The notes beneath the pieces are model-generated. The model was not told the origin of the DNA and made no database searches. It worked only from the letters and a program-made list of their open reading frames with translations. A stretch of DNA of 55,535 nt, taken from Oscillospiraceae bacterium. GTDB taxonomy: Bacteria; Bacillota; Clostridia; Oscillospirales; CAG-272. The stretch lies in NCBI GenBank assembly GCA_015064385.1, contig SVSI01000014.1, forward strand, positions 1-55,535. The letters are read 5' to 3'. Of this stretch, positions 1 to 7,376 are shown one piece after another (the first letter of the stretch is position 1; the number at the start of each line of letters is the position of its first letter). A program made the position numbers and the translations under genes.

Positions 1-3
1 GAA

Positions 4-1056
4 ATGCCTGTTGAAAGTGTTTCTCCGGTAGACGAACGGAAAAATTACACTTATTTGGAAGGATTCGGACGTGTGTTGGTAGGTATAGCCCCTTGGCTTG
101 CCGCCAAGAAACTTGACGAAGAAGAGGAAATATTGCGGCAAGAATATGCCGCATTGGTACGCAAGTGCTTGGATGTCTGTGTGGATCCTGCGGCGAAGGA
201 TAGAATGAACTTTTCTTACGGTAGCCAGCCAATTGTGGATGCAGCTTTTTTAGCAGAAGGAATCCTACGCGCGCCAGAGGAACTGTGGCAGAAGTTAAGT
301 GAAATAACCAAGACAAGACTTTTAGATGCGATGAGAGAAACAAGGACTCGCAAGCCTTATCGGTCAAACTGGCTTTTGTTTTCTGCCATGATCGAAGCTT
401 TCTTGCACTATGCCAACGCACCGGATTGGGATCCCATGCGAATTGATTACGCCTTGATGAAGCACGATGAATGGTATAAGGGCGATGGTTGGTACGGTGA
501 TGGCGACCCGTTTCACTGGGATTATTATAACAGTTTTGTTATTCAACCGATGCAATGGGACGTGCTGAACGAGGTAAAAAACGAATACCCTGATTGGAAA
601 AAGCTGGTTCCCGAAGTGCAGAAACGATTGGCACATTACGCAACGCATCTGGAACATCTTATCTCTCCGGAAGGCACCTATCCGCTAATTGGACGCTCGC
701 TCGCCTATCGCTTTGGTGCTTTTCACGCCCTTTCCGCTGCTGCGTGGAATCATAACCTTGAGTCCGAAATCACTCCCGCACAGGTGCGTTGCGGATTAAC
801 CGCTGTAATGAAACGTATCTTGGCGTTTGATGATATGATGGATGAGAATGGCTGGTTGCGGATCGGGGTGTGCGGTCATCAACCCGGTATGGGCGAAAAG
901 TATATTTCAACCGGCAGTCTTTATTTGTGTACGACTGTCTTTCTCCCCCTTGGTCTGCCTGAAAGCGATCCGTTTTGGAGTGACCCGGATGCAGAATGGA
1001 CTATGAAAGCTCTGTGGCGTGGTGCGGATCACATGTGTCAGCAAGCGTTGAAATAA
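4..1056 (+). CDS. DUF2264 domain protein, 5' partial
   Basis: The protein resembles DUF2264 proteins, which are found near polysaccharide-degradation genes and are probably alpha/alpha-barrel proteins acting on or binding sugars. Family-like segments are NWLLFSAMIEAFL (about residues 122-134), DGWYGDGDPFHWDYYNSF (about 160-177) and the C-terminal GYxGH-like ICVCGHQPGMGEKYISTGS region (near 290). Family members usually carry some 30-40 residues before the point where this frame begins, and the frame is still open at base 1, so the ATG at 4 is probably internal and the true start lies outside the window. Its codon use (more GGC, fewer GGA and ATA) looks somewhat unlike the neighbours. A terminator follows. 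The biochemical activity is not established. Confidence 0.8.
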   Translation: MPVESVSPVDERKNYTYLEGFGRVLVGIAPWLAAKKLDEEEEILRQEYAALVRKCLDVCVDPAAKDRMNFSYGSQPIVDAAFLAEGILRAPEELWQKLSEITKTRLLDAMRETRTRKPYRSNWLLFSAMIEAFLHYANAPDWDPMRIDYALMKHDEWYKGDGWYGDGDPFHWDYYNSFVIQPMQWDVLNEVKNEYPDWKKLVPEVQKRLAHYATHLEHLISPEGTYPLIGRSLAYRFGAFHALSAAAWNHNLESEITPAQVRCGLTAVMKRILAFDDMMDENGWLRIGVCGHQPGMGEKYISTGSLYLCTTVFLPLGLPESDPFWSDPDAEWTMKALWRGADHMCQQALK

Positions 1057-1090
1057 ACGGCATCTTTTCTGTCAACTCTACTCAGAACGA

Positions 1091-1116
1091 AGTATCCCAA
1101 AAGGGATGCTTTTTTC
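1091..1116 (+). terminator. Rho-independent terminator after the DUF2264 gene
   Basis: A GTATCCC/GGGATGC hairpin with an AAAA loop is followed by a T-tract, 35 bases after the stop codon. Confidence 0.75.
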
Positions 1117-1137
1117 GTTACAAAGGCACCACCACAC

Positions 1138-1201
1138 TGTCGAAGCGGCTCCGCACGCCGAAGGCGTAGCCGAAAAACACACCCGAGCGGGTTTGTTTTT
1201 C
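1138..1201. repeat. Cluster of short GC-rich hairpins
   Basis: GCGG-CT-CCGC and CGCC-GAA-GGCG mini-hairpins are followed by an 11 bp stem (one mismatch) centred on ACCCG-AG-CGGGT with a T-rich tail at 1191-1201, which could be a second terminator. The style of short palindromes resembles the larger cluster near 48.7 kb. Nothing else is visible between 1117 and the promoter at 1288. Confidence 0.45.
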
Positions 1202-1287
1202 GTTTTATAACTACGCTCGCTTCAGATCGAGCTCTTTGGCTTTATGCGAATAAATATAATAATCGGAAACAGCCGGGTTATTTTCCC

Positions 1288-1316
1288 TTGACTTATGAGC
1301 GCATTTGTGTTAAAAT
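1288..1316 (+). promoter_or_regulatory. Sigma-A promoter for the lipoprotein gene
   Basis: TTGACT, a 17 bp spacer and TAAAAT lie 34 bases before the start codon at 1350. Confidence 0.75.
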
Positions 1317-1349
1317 AAATATGCAAATACAATTAAAAGGAGAAATACT

Positions 1350-2036
1350 ATGACAAACGTAATGTCCAAAACCAAAAGAATAGTTGCTTTACTGCTCGCA
1401 CTTCTTATGATGCTTTCGGTTGTTCTTGTCTCGTGTGACGAATCGTACGATGACGACGATGATGATACCTACGATAAAGCCGACAAAGACGATGATTCCG
1501 ATGAAAAAGCCAAATTTTCTCGAGGCGAGACAGACGAGGATATTTATAACAACAAATATTTGGGATTCAAATTTGAAAAGCCGAAATCATGGATATATTC
1601 CACCGACGAGGAGATCGCGGAGCTTATGAACATCAGCGTTGAGACCTTCTTTGACGATAAATTCAAAGAAGCGCTCGACAAAAGCGGTTCTATTTACGAC
1701 ATGATGGCTCGTGACACCATTACCGGAGCTAATGTTATCGTGGGATATGAAAATCTTTCCAAAACATATTCTACCAACATAACCGAGGAACAGTATGCGG
1801 ATGCTGTTAAGGTGAATATTGCGCAGGCAATGGGAATGGAATTTGAATTTGATGAGTACGAAACCGTAAAGCTGGGTAAAACCGAGTTCCTGCGTGTGTC
1901 GGGAAGTACGACTTATAACGGAAGTTCTATGATACAGGCGTATTATCTGCACAAGGTGGATGGATATATGGCATTTGTAGTCGTAACTGTTCCGCGCGGA
2001 TATACTCTGAATGAAATAGAGGGTATGTTAAAATAA
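1350..2036 (+). CDS. Putative lipoprotein with acidic N-terminal linker
   Basis: The 228-residue product begins with a signal peptide ending in a lipobox (VLVSC, Cys about 29), so it should be lipid-anchored on the outer face of the membrane. A very acidic, Asp-rich linker follows (about residues 30-60), then a compact domain with segments such as YNNKYLGFKFEKPKSW and YNGSSMIQAYYLHKVDGYMAFVVV. This pattern resembles PsbP/DcrB-like lipoproteins of Clostridia (a short N-terminal motif, then a mixed alpha/beta domain ending in a hydrophobic strand), but that assignment is only tentative. The start is set by AAGGAG ten bases upstream. It is a single-gene unit with its own promoter and terminator. 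The function is unknown. Confidence 0.8.
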   Translation: MTNVMSKTKRIVALLLALLMMLSVVLVSCDESYDDDDDDTYDKADKDDDSDEKAKFSRGETDEDIYNNKYLGFKFEKPKSWIYSTDEEIAELMNISVETFFDDKFKEALDKSGSIYDMMARDTITGANVIVGYENLSKTYSTNITEEQYADAVKVNIAQAMGMEFEFDEYETVKLGKTEFLRVSGSTTYNGSSMIQAYYLHKVDGYMAFVVVTVPRGYTLNEIEGMLK

Positions 2037-2044
2037 ATACTTCA

Positions 2045-2073
2045 AAGGATACCGAAAAGGCGGTATCCTTTTT
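2045..2073 (+). terminator. Rho-independent terminator after the lipoprotein gene
   Basis: A 10 bp perfect stem AAGGATACCG/CGGTATCCTT is followed by T5. Confidence 0.9.
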
Positions 2074-2135
2074 CCTTTACGAGAAGCTTCTCGCCCGGAT
2101 TTTCTCCGGATGTTCCGAAAATATCGTGATTTTAC

Positions 2136-2164
2136 TTGACTTTTTTCAGAGCTTTTGCTATAAT
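2136..2164 (+). promoter_or_regulatory. Sigma-A promoter for the ECF S-component gene
   Basis: TTGACT, a 17 bp spacer and a perfect TATAAT lie about 50 bases before the start. No riboswitch-like fold was recognised in the short leader. Confidence 0.85.
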
Positions 2165-2216
2165 GTACTATCATATCGCACCGTAAAGTGATGTTTTGTT
2201 AGGAGAGATGATTACG

Positions 2217-2804
2217 ATGAAAACTACACGTTCAAATCACGACAAGGTCGGAAAGCTCGTACTGATCGCGCTTCTTACAGCGCTCGTTGCGGTACTCGCT
2301 TATTTCGGCGGATTTATAAAGATCGGCGGACTTGCGTCCATTTCGCTCACGCTCATTCCCGTAGTGCTGGGAGCAGTGCTTTGCGGACCTATTGCCGGTG
2401 CGTGGCTTGGCGCCGTTGCGGGAGCAGTCTTCTTTATGACGCCTGATGCGGCATTCTGGGTTGGACTCAGCGTTCACGGAACGATAATCACCGTTATGAT
2501 AAAGGGAATACTTTCGGGTCTTTTCGCAGGACTTGTCTATAAGGCGCTCGAAAAGGTGAACCGTTATCTCGCGGTAGTCGTCAGTGCCATCGTTTGTCCT
2601 GTTGTTAATACGGGGATCTTCTTGCTCGGCTGTCTCGTTTTCTTTATGGAAACGGTCGGAAGCGGCGCCGCGGCGAGCTCGATGAGCGTCGGAGGATATC
2701 TTATCGTGTTCTTCGTTGGACTCAATTTCGTGTTTGAGCTGCTTACTAACGTGGTGCTCAGCCCCGTTTTCGTACGCGTTCTCGATATTGCGAAAAAGAA
2801 ATAA
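2217..2804 (+). CDS. ECF transporter S component (substrate unknown)
   Basis: This is a 195-residue, almost wholly hydrophobic membrane protein with about six membrane segments. It has the build of a substrate-capture (S) component of an energy-coupling-factor vitamin importer of the PF12822 type. Typical features are the small-residue-rich helix near the start (LIALLTALVAVLAYFGGF), GPIAGAWLGAVAGAVFF near residue 65, and the C-terminal FVFELLTNVVLSPV segment. Of the possible starts, ATG 2217 is best placed for the AGGAGAG ribosome site; earlier in-frame codons overlap that site. No EcfA/EcfT genes are adjacent, so it probably shares an energising module encoded elsewhere (group II). The substrate cannot be inferred. 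Confidence 0.8.
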   Translation: MKTTRSNHDKVGKLVLIALLTALVAVLAYFGGFIKIGGLASISLTLIPVVLGAVLCGPIAGAWLGAVAGAVFFMTPDAAFWVGLSVHGTIITVMIKGILSGLFAGLVYKALEKVNRYLAVVVSAIVCPVVNTGIFLLGCLVFFMETVGSGAAASSMSVGGYLIVFFVGLNFVFELLTNVVLSPVFVRVLDIAKKK

Positions 2805-2828
2805 ACTGTACTTTTGTTATATAACAAA

Positions 2829-2865
2829 AACACCGCCAACACGTGTTGGCGGTGTTTTATTTTTT
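2829..2865. terminator. Bidirectional terminator between the convergent ECF and xre genes
   Basis: ACACCGCCAACA/TGTTGGCGGTGT forms a 12 bp perfect stem with an A-run on the left and a T-run on the right, so it works for both strands. The stop codon of the minus-strand xre gene lies in the T-run. Confidence 0.9.
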
Positions 2866-3066
2866 CGGTTCGTCGCTTATTCCGAGTATATAATCGGTTG
2901 TCACGTTATAAAAACGTGCGAGCTTTATCAGAATGTCGGTTGGAATATCTCGTTGCCCAAGCTCATAGTTGCTGTAAACTTGTTGTGAGCAATTTAGAAC
3001 TTTTGCTAATTGCTTTTGGGTGAGGTCGTTATCCTCTCGGAGATCTCGTATCCTTTTATACATCAT
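2857..3066 (-). CDS. Small Xre-family HTH repressor
   Basis: The 69-residue product is essentially one HTH_3 (Cro/CI-type) DNA-binding domain. Its helix-turn-helix lies around QKQLAKVLNCSQQVYSNYELG (residues about 17-37), with the common DIPTDILIKLARFYNVTTDYILG helix pair after it. It closely resembles the regulator at 7043-7258, and both begin MMYxRIRDLREDNDL. It is divergent from the zinc-ribbon gene, and a 40 bp imperfect dyad lies between them, so autoregulation and control of the neighbour are likely (inference). Confidence 0.9.
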   Translation of the reverse strand: MMYKRIRDLREDNDLTQKQLAKVLNCSQQVYSNYELGQRDIPTDILIKLARFYNVTTDYILGISDEPKK

Positions 3067-3107
3067 ATTAACTCCATTTTTGACAAATTACAAAAATATT
3101 ATACAAA

Positions 3108-3152
3108 ACCGCAAAATGCAGTATTGACATTTACTGCAAATTGCGGTATAAT
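3108..3152 (+). promoter_or_regulatory. Promoter of the zinc-ribbon gene inside a 40 bp operator-like dyad
   Basis: TTGACA (3124-3129), a 17 bp spacer and TATAAT (3147-3152) form a consensus promoter. Arms ACCGCAAAATGCAGTA (3108-3123) and TACTGCAAATTGCGGT (3132-3147) are reverse complements at 14 of 16 positions, with an 8 bp centre. The dyad therefore covers the -35 element and spacer and abuts a minus-strand TATAAT (3098-3103) for the xre gene. This is the layout expected for a Cro/CI-type operator. Confidence 0.75.
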
Positions 3153-3211
3153 GGTGTGGATAGCAGGAATGTCGAGTGCTTGCTACATAATTATTGTTTG
3201 GAGGAAAATAA

Positions 3212-3490
3212 ATGTTTTGTTCTAAGTGTGGAAAAGAAATCAATGATGAGGCGGTAGTATGCGTTCACTGTGGATGCGCTACCGGAAATTTCAAAAATGA
3301 AAAAGAAAAGGATACGCCTATTATAATCAACAATAATAATTCCGCATCTTCTTCTGCCGCTGCATCGGCGGCTGCAGGCGTCGGAGGAAGGATAAGAAGA
3401 AAATATTCATTTTTGTTCGATCTTATCATGATATTTTTTACCGGTGGCCTTTGGATAATATGGATGATTTTGCGCCCGAAATATTATTGA
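3212..3490 (+). CDS. Zinc-ribbon protein with C-terminal membrane segment
   Basis: The 92-residue product starts with a zinc ribbon of the CSKCGK...CVHCG type (two CxxC pairs, residues about 3-21), followed by a polar, Asn/Ser/Ala-rich linker (residues about 30-65) and one hydrophobic segment near the C-terminus (FDLIMIFFTGGLWIIWMIL). Proteins of this architecture are common in Clostridia and have no defined role. A GGAGG site precedes the start. Its promoter lies inside the presumed operator of the divergent xre gene, suggesting control by that regulator. Confidence 0.8.
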   Translation: MFCSKCGKEINDEAVVCVHCGCATGNFKNEKEKDTPIIINNNNSASSSAAASAAAGVGGRIRRKYSFLFDLIMIFFTGGLWIIWMILRPKYY

Positions 3491-3514
3491 TCTGAAGAAA
3501 TTAAAAGTAATATC

Positions 3515-3543
3515 TTTACAAAGCCGACTTCCCGTGTTATAAT
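3515..3543 (+). promoter_or_regulatory. Sigma-A promoter for the CE15-like esterase gene
   Basis: TTTACA, a 17 bp spacer and a perfect TATAAT lie 28 bases before the start codon. Confidence 0.85.
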
Positions 3544-3571
3544 TATAAAAAACACTTGTGAGGTGGCGCAA

Positions 3572-4798
3572 ATGAGCGAAATTTACGAAAATCTTTTAAC
3601 TATAACCAAATACGAGCTTCTCGGCAAGCTTCCCGACCCATTCGTTTTTGACGACGGACACCGTGTTGAGACGGAGAAGGACTGGGCAGAGCGCAGAAAA
3701 GAGATATACAAAAGCGCAGTCGAGCTTCAGTACGGAACTATTCCGCCGTCGCCCGAGTCGGTCGAGGTTGAGCCACTTTATCTCGGAGCGGTCGGAAAAC
3801 CGAGCGGATATAAGGTTACGGTACGTGCAAACGGAAAGTCGCTAAGCTTTAAGATGGTGCTTTTCAGAGCGCGTTCGCTGAAGGCACCCGCCGTTATCTC
3901 GGGAGACCTTTGCTTCCAGTACGCTTACGATAAAGAATATATTGAAACTTTTACAAACAGCGACATAAATCTCGTTCTCTTCGACCGTACCGAGATAGCA
4001 CCCGACATAGCGCCGTACAATCTCAAAAATCTTGGAACTGAGGAGACCTTTGAGTACGCAAGAGGAAAAGAGATATTCGACGGGCTTGACAAGGGCTGTT
4101 GCGGCGGTCCGCTTAAGGAGATGTTCCCGGACTACACCTTCGGTGCCGTCGGCGCTTGGGCGTGGGGATATTCGGTTTGCGTGGATGCTCTGACGGTGCT
4201 TGGCAACGTTGACACCGATTTTATCGTCTTTACCGGACACTCGCGCGGAGGAAAGGCGGCTGCTCTTGCGGGAGCTATTGACGAGAGAGCAAAAATAGTT
4301 AACCCCAACGCGTCCTGCGCGGGAGGATACGGCAGTTACAGAATAAAGATAGAAGCAGTTGCCGAAAACGGCAAGAAGAGTATCAGCGAGCCGATATCAA
4401 ACATCTTTAAGGTGTTCCCGTCGTGGATGGGACAGGAGCTTCGTCCTTATATAGATAGGGAAGCGGAGCTGCCCTTTGACGCGCACTACCTCAAGGCACT
4501 CGTTGCACCGAGAATACTTTTCGTCTCCGAGGCGGCGGGCGATATCTGGGCAAACCCGGTCGGCTCGTATCAGACCACCGAGGCGGCAGCAGAGGTATAT
4601 AAGTTCCTCGGTTGTGAGGAAAACCTCATCTGGTATTTCAGACGCGGAGAGCATTATCAGAAAATTGAGGATATAGCACAGCTTGTAAATATCATAAATC
4701 ACGTAAGAGGCGGGGAAGAGCTTAACGATAAATTCTTTAAGCTGCCGTTCAAGAAGCTTGAAAAGGCGTACGACTGGACCTGCCCCGAGAAGAAATAA
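3572..4798 (+). CDS. CE15-like alpha/beta-hydrolase (glucuronoyl-esterase-like)
   Basis: The 408-residue protein has the hallmarks of bacterial CE15 enzymes, which cleave ester links between glucuronoxylan and lignin. The N-terminal LPDPFVFDDGHRVETEKDWAERR (about 17-39) is typical of the family, as is the region around YGTIPPSPE. The nucleophile elbow is GHSRGGK with Ser224, close to the GCSRxGK consensus. A candidate catalytic His lies in RRGEHYQ near 361. There is no signal peptide, which is unusual for CE15, so a cytoplasmic substrate such as an imported oligosaccharide or another ester is possible. ATG 3572 is chosen because AGGTGG sits five bases before it. Single-gene unit. Confidence 0.75.
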   Translation: MSEIYENLLTITKYELLGKLPDPFVFDDGHRVETEKDWAERRKEIYKSAVELQYGTIPPSPESVEVEPLYLGAVGKPSGYKVTVRANGKSLSFKMVLFRARSLKAPAVISGDLCFQYAYDKEYIETFTNSDINLVLFDRTEIAPDIAPYNLKNLGTEETFEYARGKEIFDGLDKGCCGGPLKEMFPDYTFGAVGAWAWGYSVCVDALTVLGNVDTDFIVFTGHSRGGKAAALAGAIDERAKIVNPNASCAGGYGSYRIKIEAVAENGKKSISEPISNIFKVFPSWMGQELRPYIDREAELPFDAHYLKALVAPRILFVSEAAGDIWANPVGSYQTTEAAAEVYKFLGCEENLIWYFRRGEHYQKIEDIAQLVNIINHVRGGEELNDKFFKLPFKKLEKAYDWTCPEKK

Positions 4799-4803
4799 GC
4801 AAA

Positions 4804-4836
4804 GAGACCGACGGAAGCTCCGTCGGTCTTTTATTT
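4804..4836 (+). terminator. Rho-independent terminator after the esterase gene
   Basis: AGACCGACGGA/TCCGTCGGTCT forms an 11 bp stem with an AGC loop, followed by a T-rich run. Confidence 0.9.
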
Positions 4837-4933
4837 TCCGTATCTCCTGAAAAAATATTGAATTATGTGGATAAACTTGATTTTTTTGGTAAATAATCGG
4901 CATAAAAGAAAAATAAATCCAAAGGAGACTTTT

Positions 4934-6115
4934 ATGTTTGACAAAATCATGTACTGGATCGACAGGATATGGGCGTTCGAGCTGGTGAAATTTATCGTTT
5001 ATCTGCTCGTTGCCCTGATAGTTGCCGGTGTGGCAAAATTTATTGCCGTACGGCTTTTGAAGCTCGTACGTCTTGACAGAGTTCTCGACAAGTGGGGCGT
5101 TCGTGACGAAAGGACGGGCGGCACAACGACTCTCGTCGGAAATCTCGTTTACGTAGTCGTTTTGCTTCTTTTTCTTCCTGCTGCGCTCGGCACGCTCGGA
5201 CTTGAAACGGTGTCGGGACCGCTCTCTCTGCTTGCCGACGCATTCGTGGGGTATATTCCCAACGTCGTTGCGGCGGGAATACTCGTTTACGTTGGAGTGT
5301 TTATCGCGGGCATAGTAGGGCAGATCGTCTATTCGCTCCTTCGCAAGACCAAGCTCGATACGCTTATAAACGGTCAAAAGGAGGAAAAGCACGGCGCGAT
5401 CCTCTCGGATATAATATCGAAGATAGTTTCGGCGGTGATCATCCTTATAACCGTCGTGCAGGCGCTGAGCGTGCTTAACGTGGACGCCATATCAAAGCCC
5501 GCGATCAGTATAGTTAACGCGGTGTTCTCGGCAGTACCCTCGATAATTCTTGCTGCGGTCGTAATAGCGTGCGGATTGCTCGTTGCGAAGATAGCGTGCG
5601 GACTTCTTGAAAATCTTCTGAACGCCGTAAATCTCGGCGGATTTGTGGGTAAATTTATTCCGCAGCTCAAGGAATCTGCCGTTAAAATAGTCGTCGGTAC
5701 CGTGCGCGCGCTGATAATCCTGTTCGTTATCGCGCAGGGAGTGGAAGCGCTCGGACTTGGCATATTTACTATTGTCGTGACGGCAATAGTTGCTTATTTA
5801 CCGATGGTGATAAAGTCTGCCGTTATAGCTCTTGCCGCGTTCGTCGGAGCGTCCGTGATCGAAAACGTGCTCGGAAAGGCGCAGGGGCTCGGCGGACTTG
5901 TAAAGATCCTCAAAGCTGCCGTATATACGCTCGCGGCGTTTATGATACTCAGTCAGCTTGATATTGCTTCGACTATCGTTAATACCGCGTTTACCGCGAT
6001 AATAGTATCTGCCGCGGTAGCGTCCGCTCTTGCCTTCGGTCTCGGTGGCAGGGAGTTTGCAAAGCACACGCTTGACAAGCTGTGTAAAAAGCTCGACGGA
6101 GAAAATAAACAGTAA
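4934..6115 (+). CDS. CmpX/MscS-like membrane protein with conserved TM-helix repeats
   Basis: The 393-residue integral membrane protein consists of repeated hydrophobic modules of the conserved TM helix type (PF05552) found in CmpX-like members of the mechanosensitive-channel superfamily. Repeated motifs include FVGYIPNVVAAGILVYVGVFIAG, FSAVPSIILAAVVIACGLLVAK and VAYLPMVIKSAVIALAAFVGAS, each a helix followed by a short polar loop and an LLxxxxLxxLV-like segment. The C-terminus ends in GLGGREFAKHTLDKL, the short amphipathic stretch seen after the last helix in such proteins. The classical MscS beta-domain is not evident. ATG 4934 has AAAGGAGA at a good distance; upstream in-frame codons do not. 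It probably senses membrane tension or affects envelope signalling (inference from family). Confidence 0.75.
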   Translation: MFDKIMYWIDRIWAFELVKFIVYLLVALIVAGVAKFIAVRLLKLVRLDRVLDKWGVRDERTGGTTTLVGNLVYVVVLLLFLPAALGTLGLETVSGPLSLLADAFVGYIPNVVAAGILVYVGVFIAGIVGQIVYSLLRKTKLDTLINGQKEEKHGAILSDIISKIVSAVIILITVVQALSVLNVDAISKPAISIVNAVFSAVPSIILAAVVIACGLLVAKIACGLLENLLNAVNLGGFVGKFIPQLKESAVKIVVGTVRALIILFVIAQGVEALGLGIFTIVVTAIVAYLPMVIKSAVIALAAFVGASVIENVLGKAQGLGGLVKILKAAVYTLAAFMILSQLDIASTIVNTAFTAIIVSAAVASALAFGLGGREFAKHTLDKLCKKLDGENKQ

Positions 6116-6118
6116 GAA

Positions 6119-6150
6119 AAAAACGGAAAGTCGTTGACTTTCCGTTTTTT
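6119..6150. terminator. Bidirectional terminator between CmpX-like and PH-domain genes
   Basis: AACGGAAAGTC/GACTTTCCGTT forms an 11 bp stem flanked by A-run and T-run and lies between two convergent genes. Confidence 0.9.
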
Positions 6151-6155
6151 GTTGT

Positions 6156-6896
6156 TTAGTTGTTAGCGTCGTTGGAAGCCGCTACGGCAGCAGCCATCGC
6201 TTTTGCCTGCTCGGCAATGCGATCGTCTTCCGCCTTGTCGATCTGAGCCATAAGAGCGCGCTTAAACTCTTCTTGCTTACGTATGTGGCAGAATTTCAAT
6301 GATTCTGCGGCGGTCTTAATGGTTATATTTCCGTATCCGAAGATCTTGCCGAAAAGTCCGCTGGAAGTGATAACGCTATCGATCTTCTCAAGGGGTGCAT
6401 CGAGTGCGGCGGAAGAGAAAATTCCGGACTTTCCGATAATTCTCTTGTTGGTTATAGCAAGCTCGGTGGAGAAATATTTAATAATAGCAGATACAAAGGA
6501 AATGAAGAATATAAGAGTAACGATAATGAAGGGGATTCTGACGATCGAGATTACCTTCGCTACTATCTTATCCATTATGTCTTCAAGGGTACTGCTTTCT
6601 TTTTCGTCTTCTTCGTCTTCGAAGATTTCCGTGTCCATGTCTTCATTGAAATCATTTAATTCTTTGCGGAGATCTGCTTCTGCAATTGATTCGATCAACT
6701 GACCGATAAACGAATTTTCGGCTTTTTCTTCAATCGACTCAGCAGCGGAAGTTACTATAGATTTCGGTACTACGATAGTAACGATGATCATAGCTAACAG
6801 GAATATTCCTGCGATAATGGGTTTTGCGAAACTGCGAATGGCAGTTCTTACTACGGTTTCATTTCTGTTGAGATTTTTTTCGACATATTTTCCCAT
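6156..6896 (-). CDS. Membrane protein with bacterial PH-like domain
   Basis: The 246-residue product has a first membrane segment near residues 23-45, a long acidic extracytoplasmic stretch (about 55-110, with EIFEDEEDEKESS), a second membrane segment near 125-148 (IPFIIVTLIFFISFVSAI), and a C-terminal bPH_2-like domain. The last begins STELAITNKRIIGKSG and contains PLEKIDSVITSSGLFGKIFGYGNITI, the standard signature of DUF304/bPH_2 proteins. An Ala-rich tail ends the protein. ATG 6896 is preceded by AGGAGG; the 13 codons upstream lack one. Its function is unknown. The promoter contains a perfect dyad, so it is likely repressed by a dedicated regulator, possibly the divergent Xre. Confidence 0.8.
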   Translation of the reverse strand: MGKYVEKNLNRNETVVRTAIRSFAKPIIAGIFLLAMIIVTIVVPKSIVTSAAESIEEKAENSFIGQLIESIAEADLRKELNDFNEDMDTEIFEDEEDEKESSTLEDIMDKIVAKVISIVRIPFIIVTLIFFISFVSAIIKYFSTELAITNKRIIGKSGIFSSAALDAPLEKIDSVITSSGLFGKIFGYGNITIKTAAESLKFCHIRKQEEFKRALMAQIDKAEDDRIAEQAKAMAAAVAASNDANN

Positions 6897-6939
6897 GTCA
6901 AAATCCTCCTTAAAAGTACAAAATTTGAAATGCAAATAT

Positions 6940-6968
6940 ATTTTAACCTATTTTAGGTTAAAAGTCAA
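6940..6968 (-). promoter_or_regulatory. Minus-strand promoter with a perfect dyad filling the spacer
   Basis: Read on the minus strand, TTGACT (6968-6963), a 17 bp spacer and TAAAAT (6945-6940) form the promoter of the PH-domain gene. The spacer is occupied by a perfect 10 bp inverted repeat TTTTAACCTA/TAGGTTAAAA (6941-6950 and 6954-6963, 3 bp centre). A protein bound there would block RNA polymerase. A plus-strand TATAAT lies at 6988-6993, so the dyad may also affect the divergent xre gene. Confidence 0.75.
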
Positions 6969-7042
6969 TAGAAAATTTACAATTTCTTATAATATTCTAC
7001 AGTAATGTATAGGGCTCGCCCTAATTCGGCATAGGAAGTAGA

Positions 7043-7258
7043 ATGATGTACAGAAGAATAAGAGATCTCCGCGAGGATAACGATCTGAATCAAACCCAGG
7101 TGGCAAAAATGCTCGGAATGTCGCAAACGGGATATTCAAAATACGAGACCGGTGAAAACGATATTCCGACCGCCGTTTTAATAAAGCTCGCCGAGTTTTA
7201 CGGCACGAGCATAGATTATCTGCTCGATCAGACAGATGAAAGAAGACGATATCAGTAA
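7043..7258 (+). CDS. Small Xre-family HTH regulator
   Basis: The 71-residue product is a single HTH_3 domain, with the helix-turn-helix around QTQVAKMLGMSQTGYSKYETG and the following DIPTAVLIKLAEFYGTSIDYLL helices. It is a paralogue of the 2857-3066 regulator. It has an AGGAAG site before two in-frame ATG codons (7043 and 7046). It is divergent from the PH-domain gene and lies before the ABC-FtsX operon, but a terminator separates it from that operon. The dyad between it and the PH-domain gene is the obvious candidate operator (inference). Confidence 0.88.
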   Translation: MMYRRIRDLREDNDLNQTQVAKMLGMSQTGYSKYETGENDIPTAVLIKLAEFYGTSIDYLLDQTDERRRYQ

Positions 7259-7270
7259 TTTGCGACCGAT

Positions 7271-7303
7271 AAATCCGCAGTTTTCCTGCGGATTTTATTT
7301 TTT
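7271..7303 (+). terminator. Rho-independent terminator after the xre gene
   Basis: AAATCCGCAG/CTGCGGATTT forms a 10 bp stem with a TTTTC loop and a long T-rich tail. Confidence 0.9.
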
Positions 7304-7306
7304 TAC

Positions 7307-7335
7307 TTGCAAAAACAGAACTAAGATGTTATACT
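7307..7335 (+). promoter_or_regulatory. Sigma-A promoter for the ABC-FtsX operon
   Basis: TTGCAA, a 17 bp spacer and TATACT lie 41 bases before the start at 7377. Confidence 0.7.
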
Positions 7336-7376
7336 TAAAGAGTATAAAAAAAGTTAAGCCGAAAGGAAAGAACACA

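Noticed and set aside
4934..6115. Classical MscS mechanosensitive channel
   Set aside because: The C-terminal beta and alpha/beta cytoplasmic domains of MscS are not evident; only the repeated TM-helix modules are seen.
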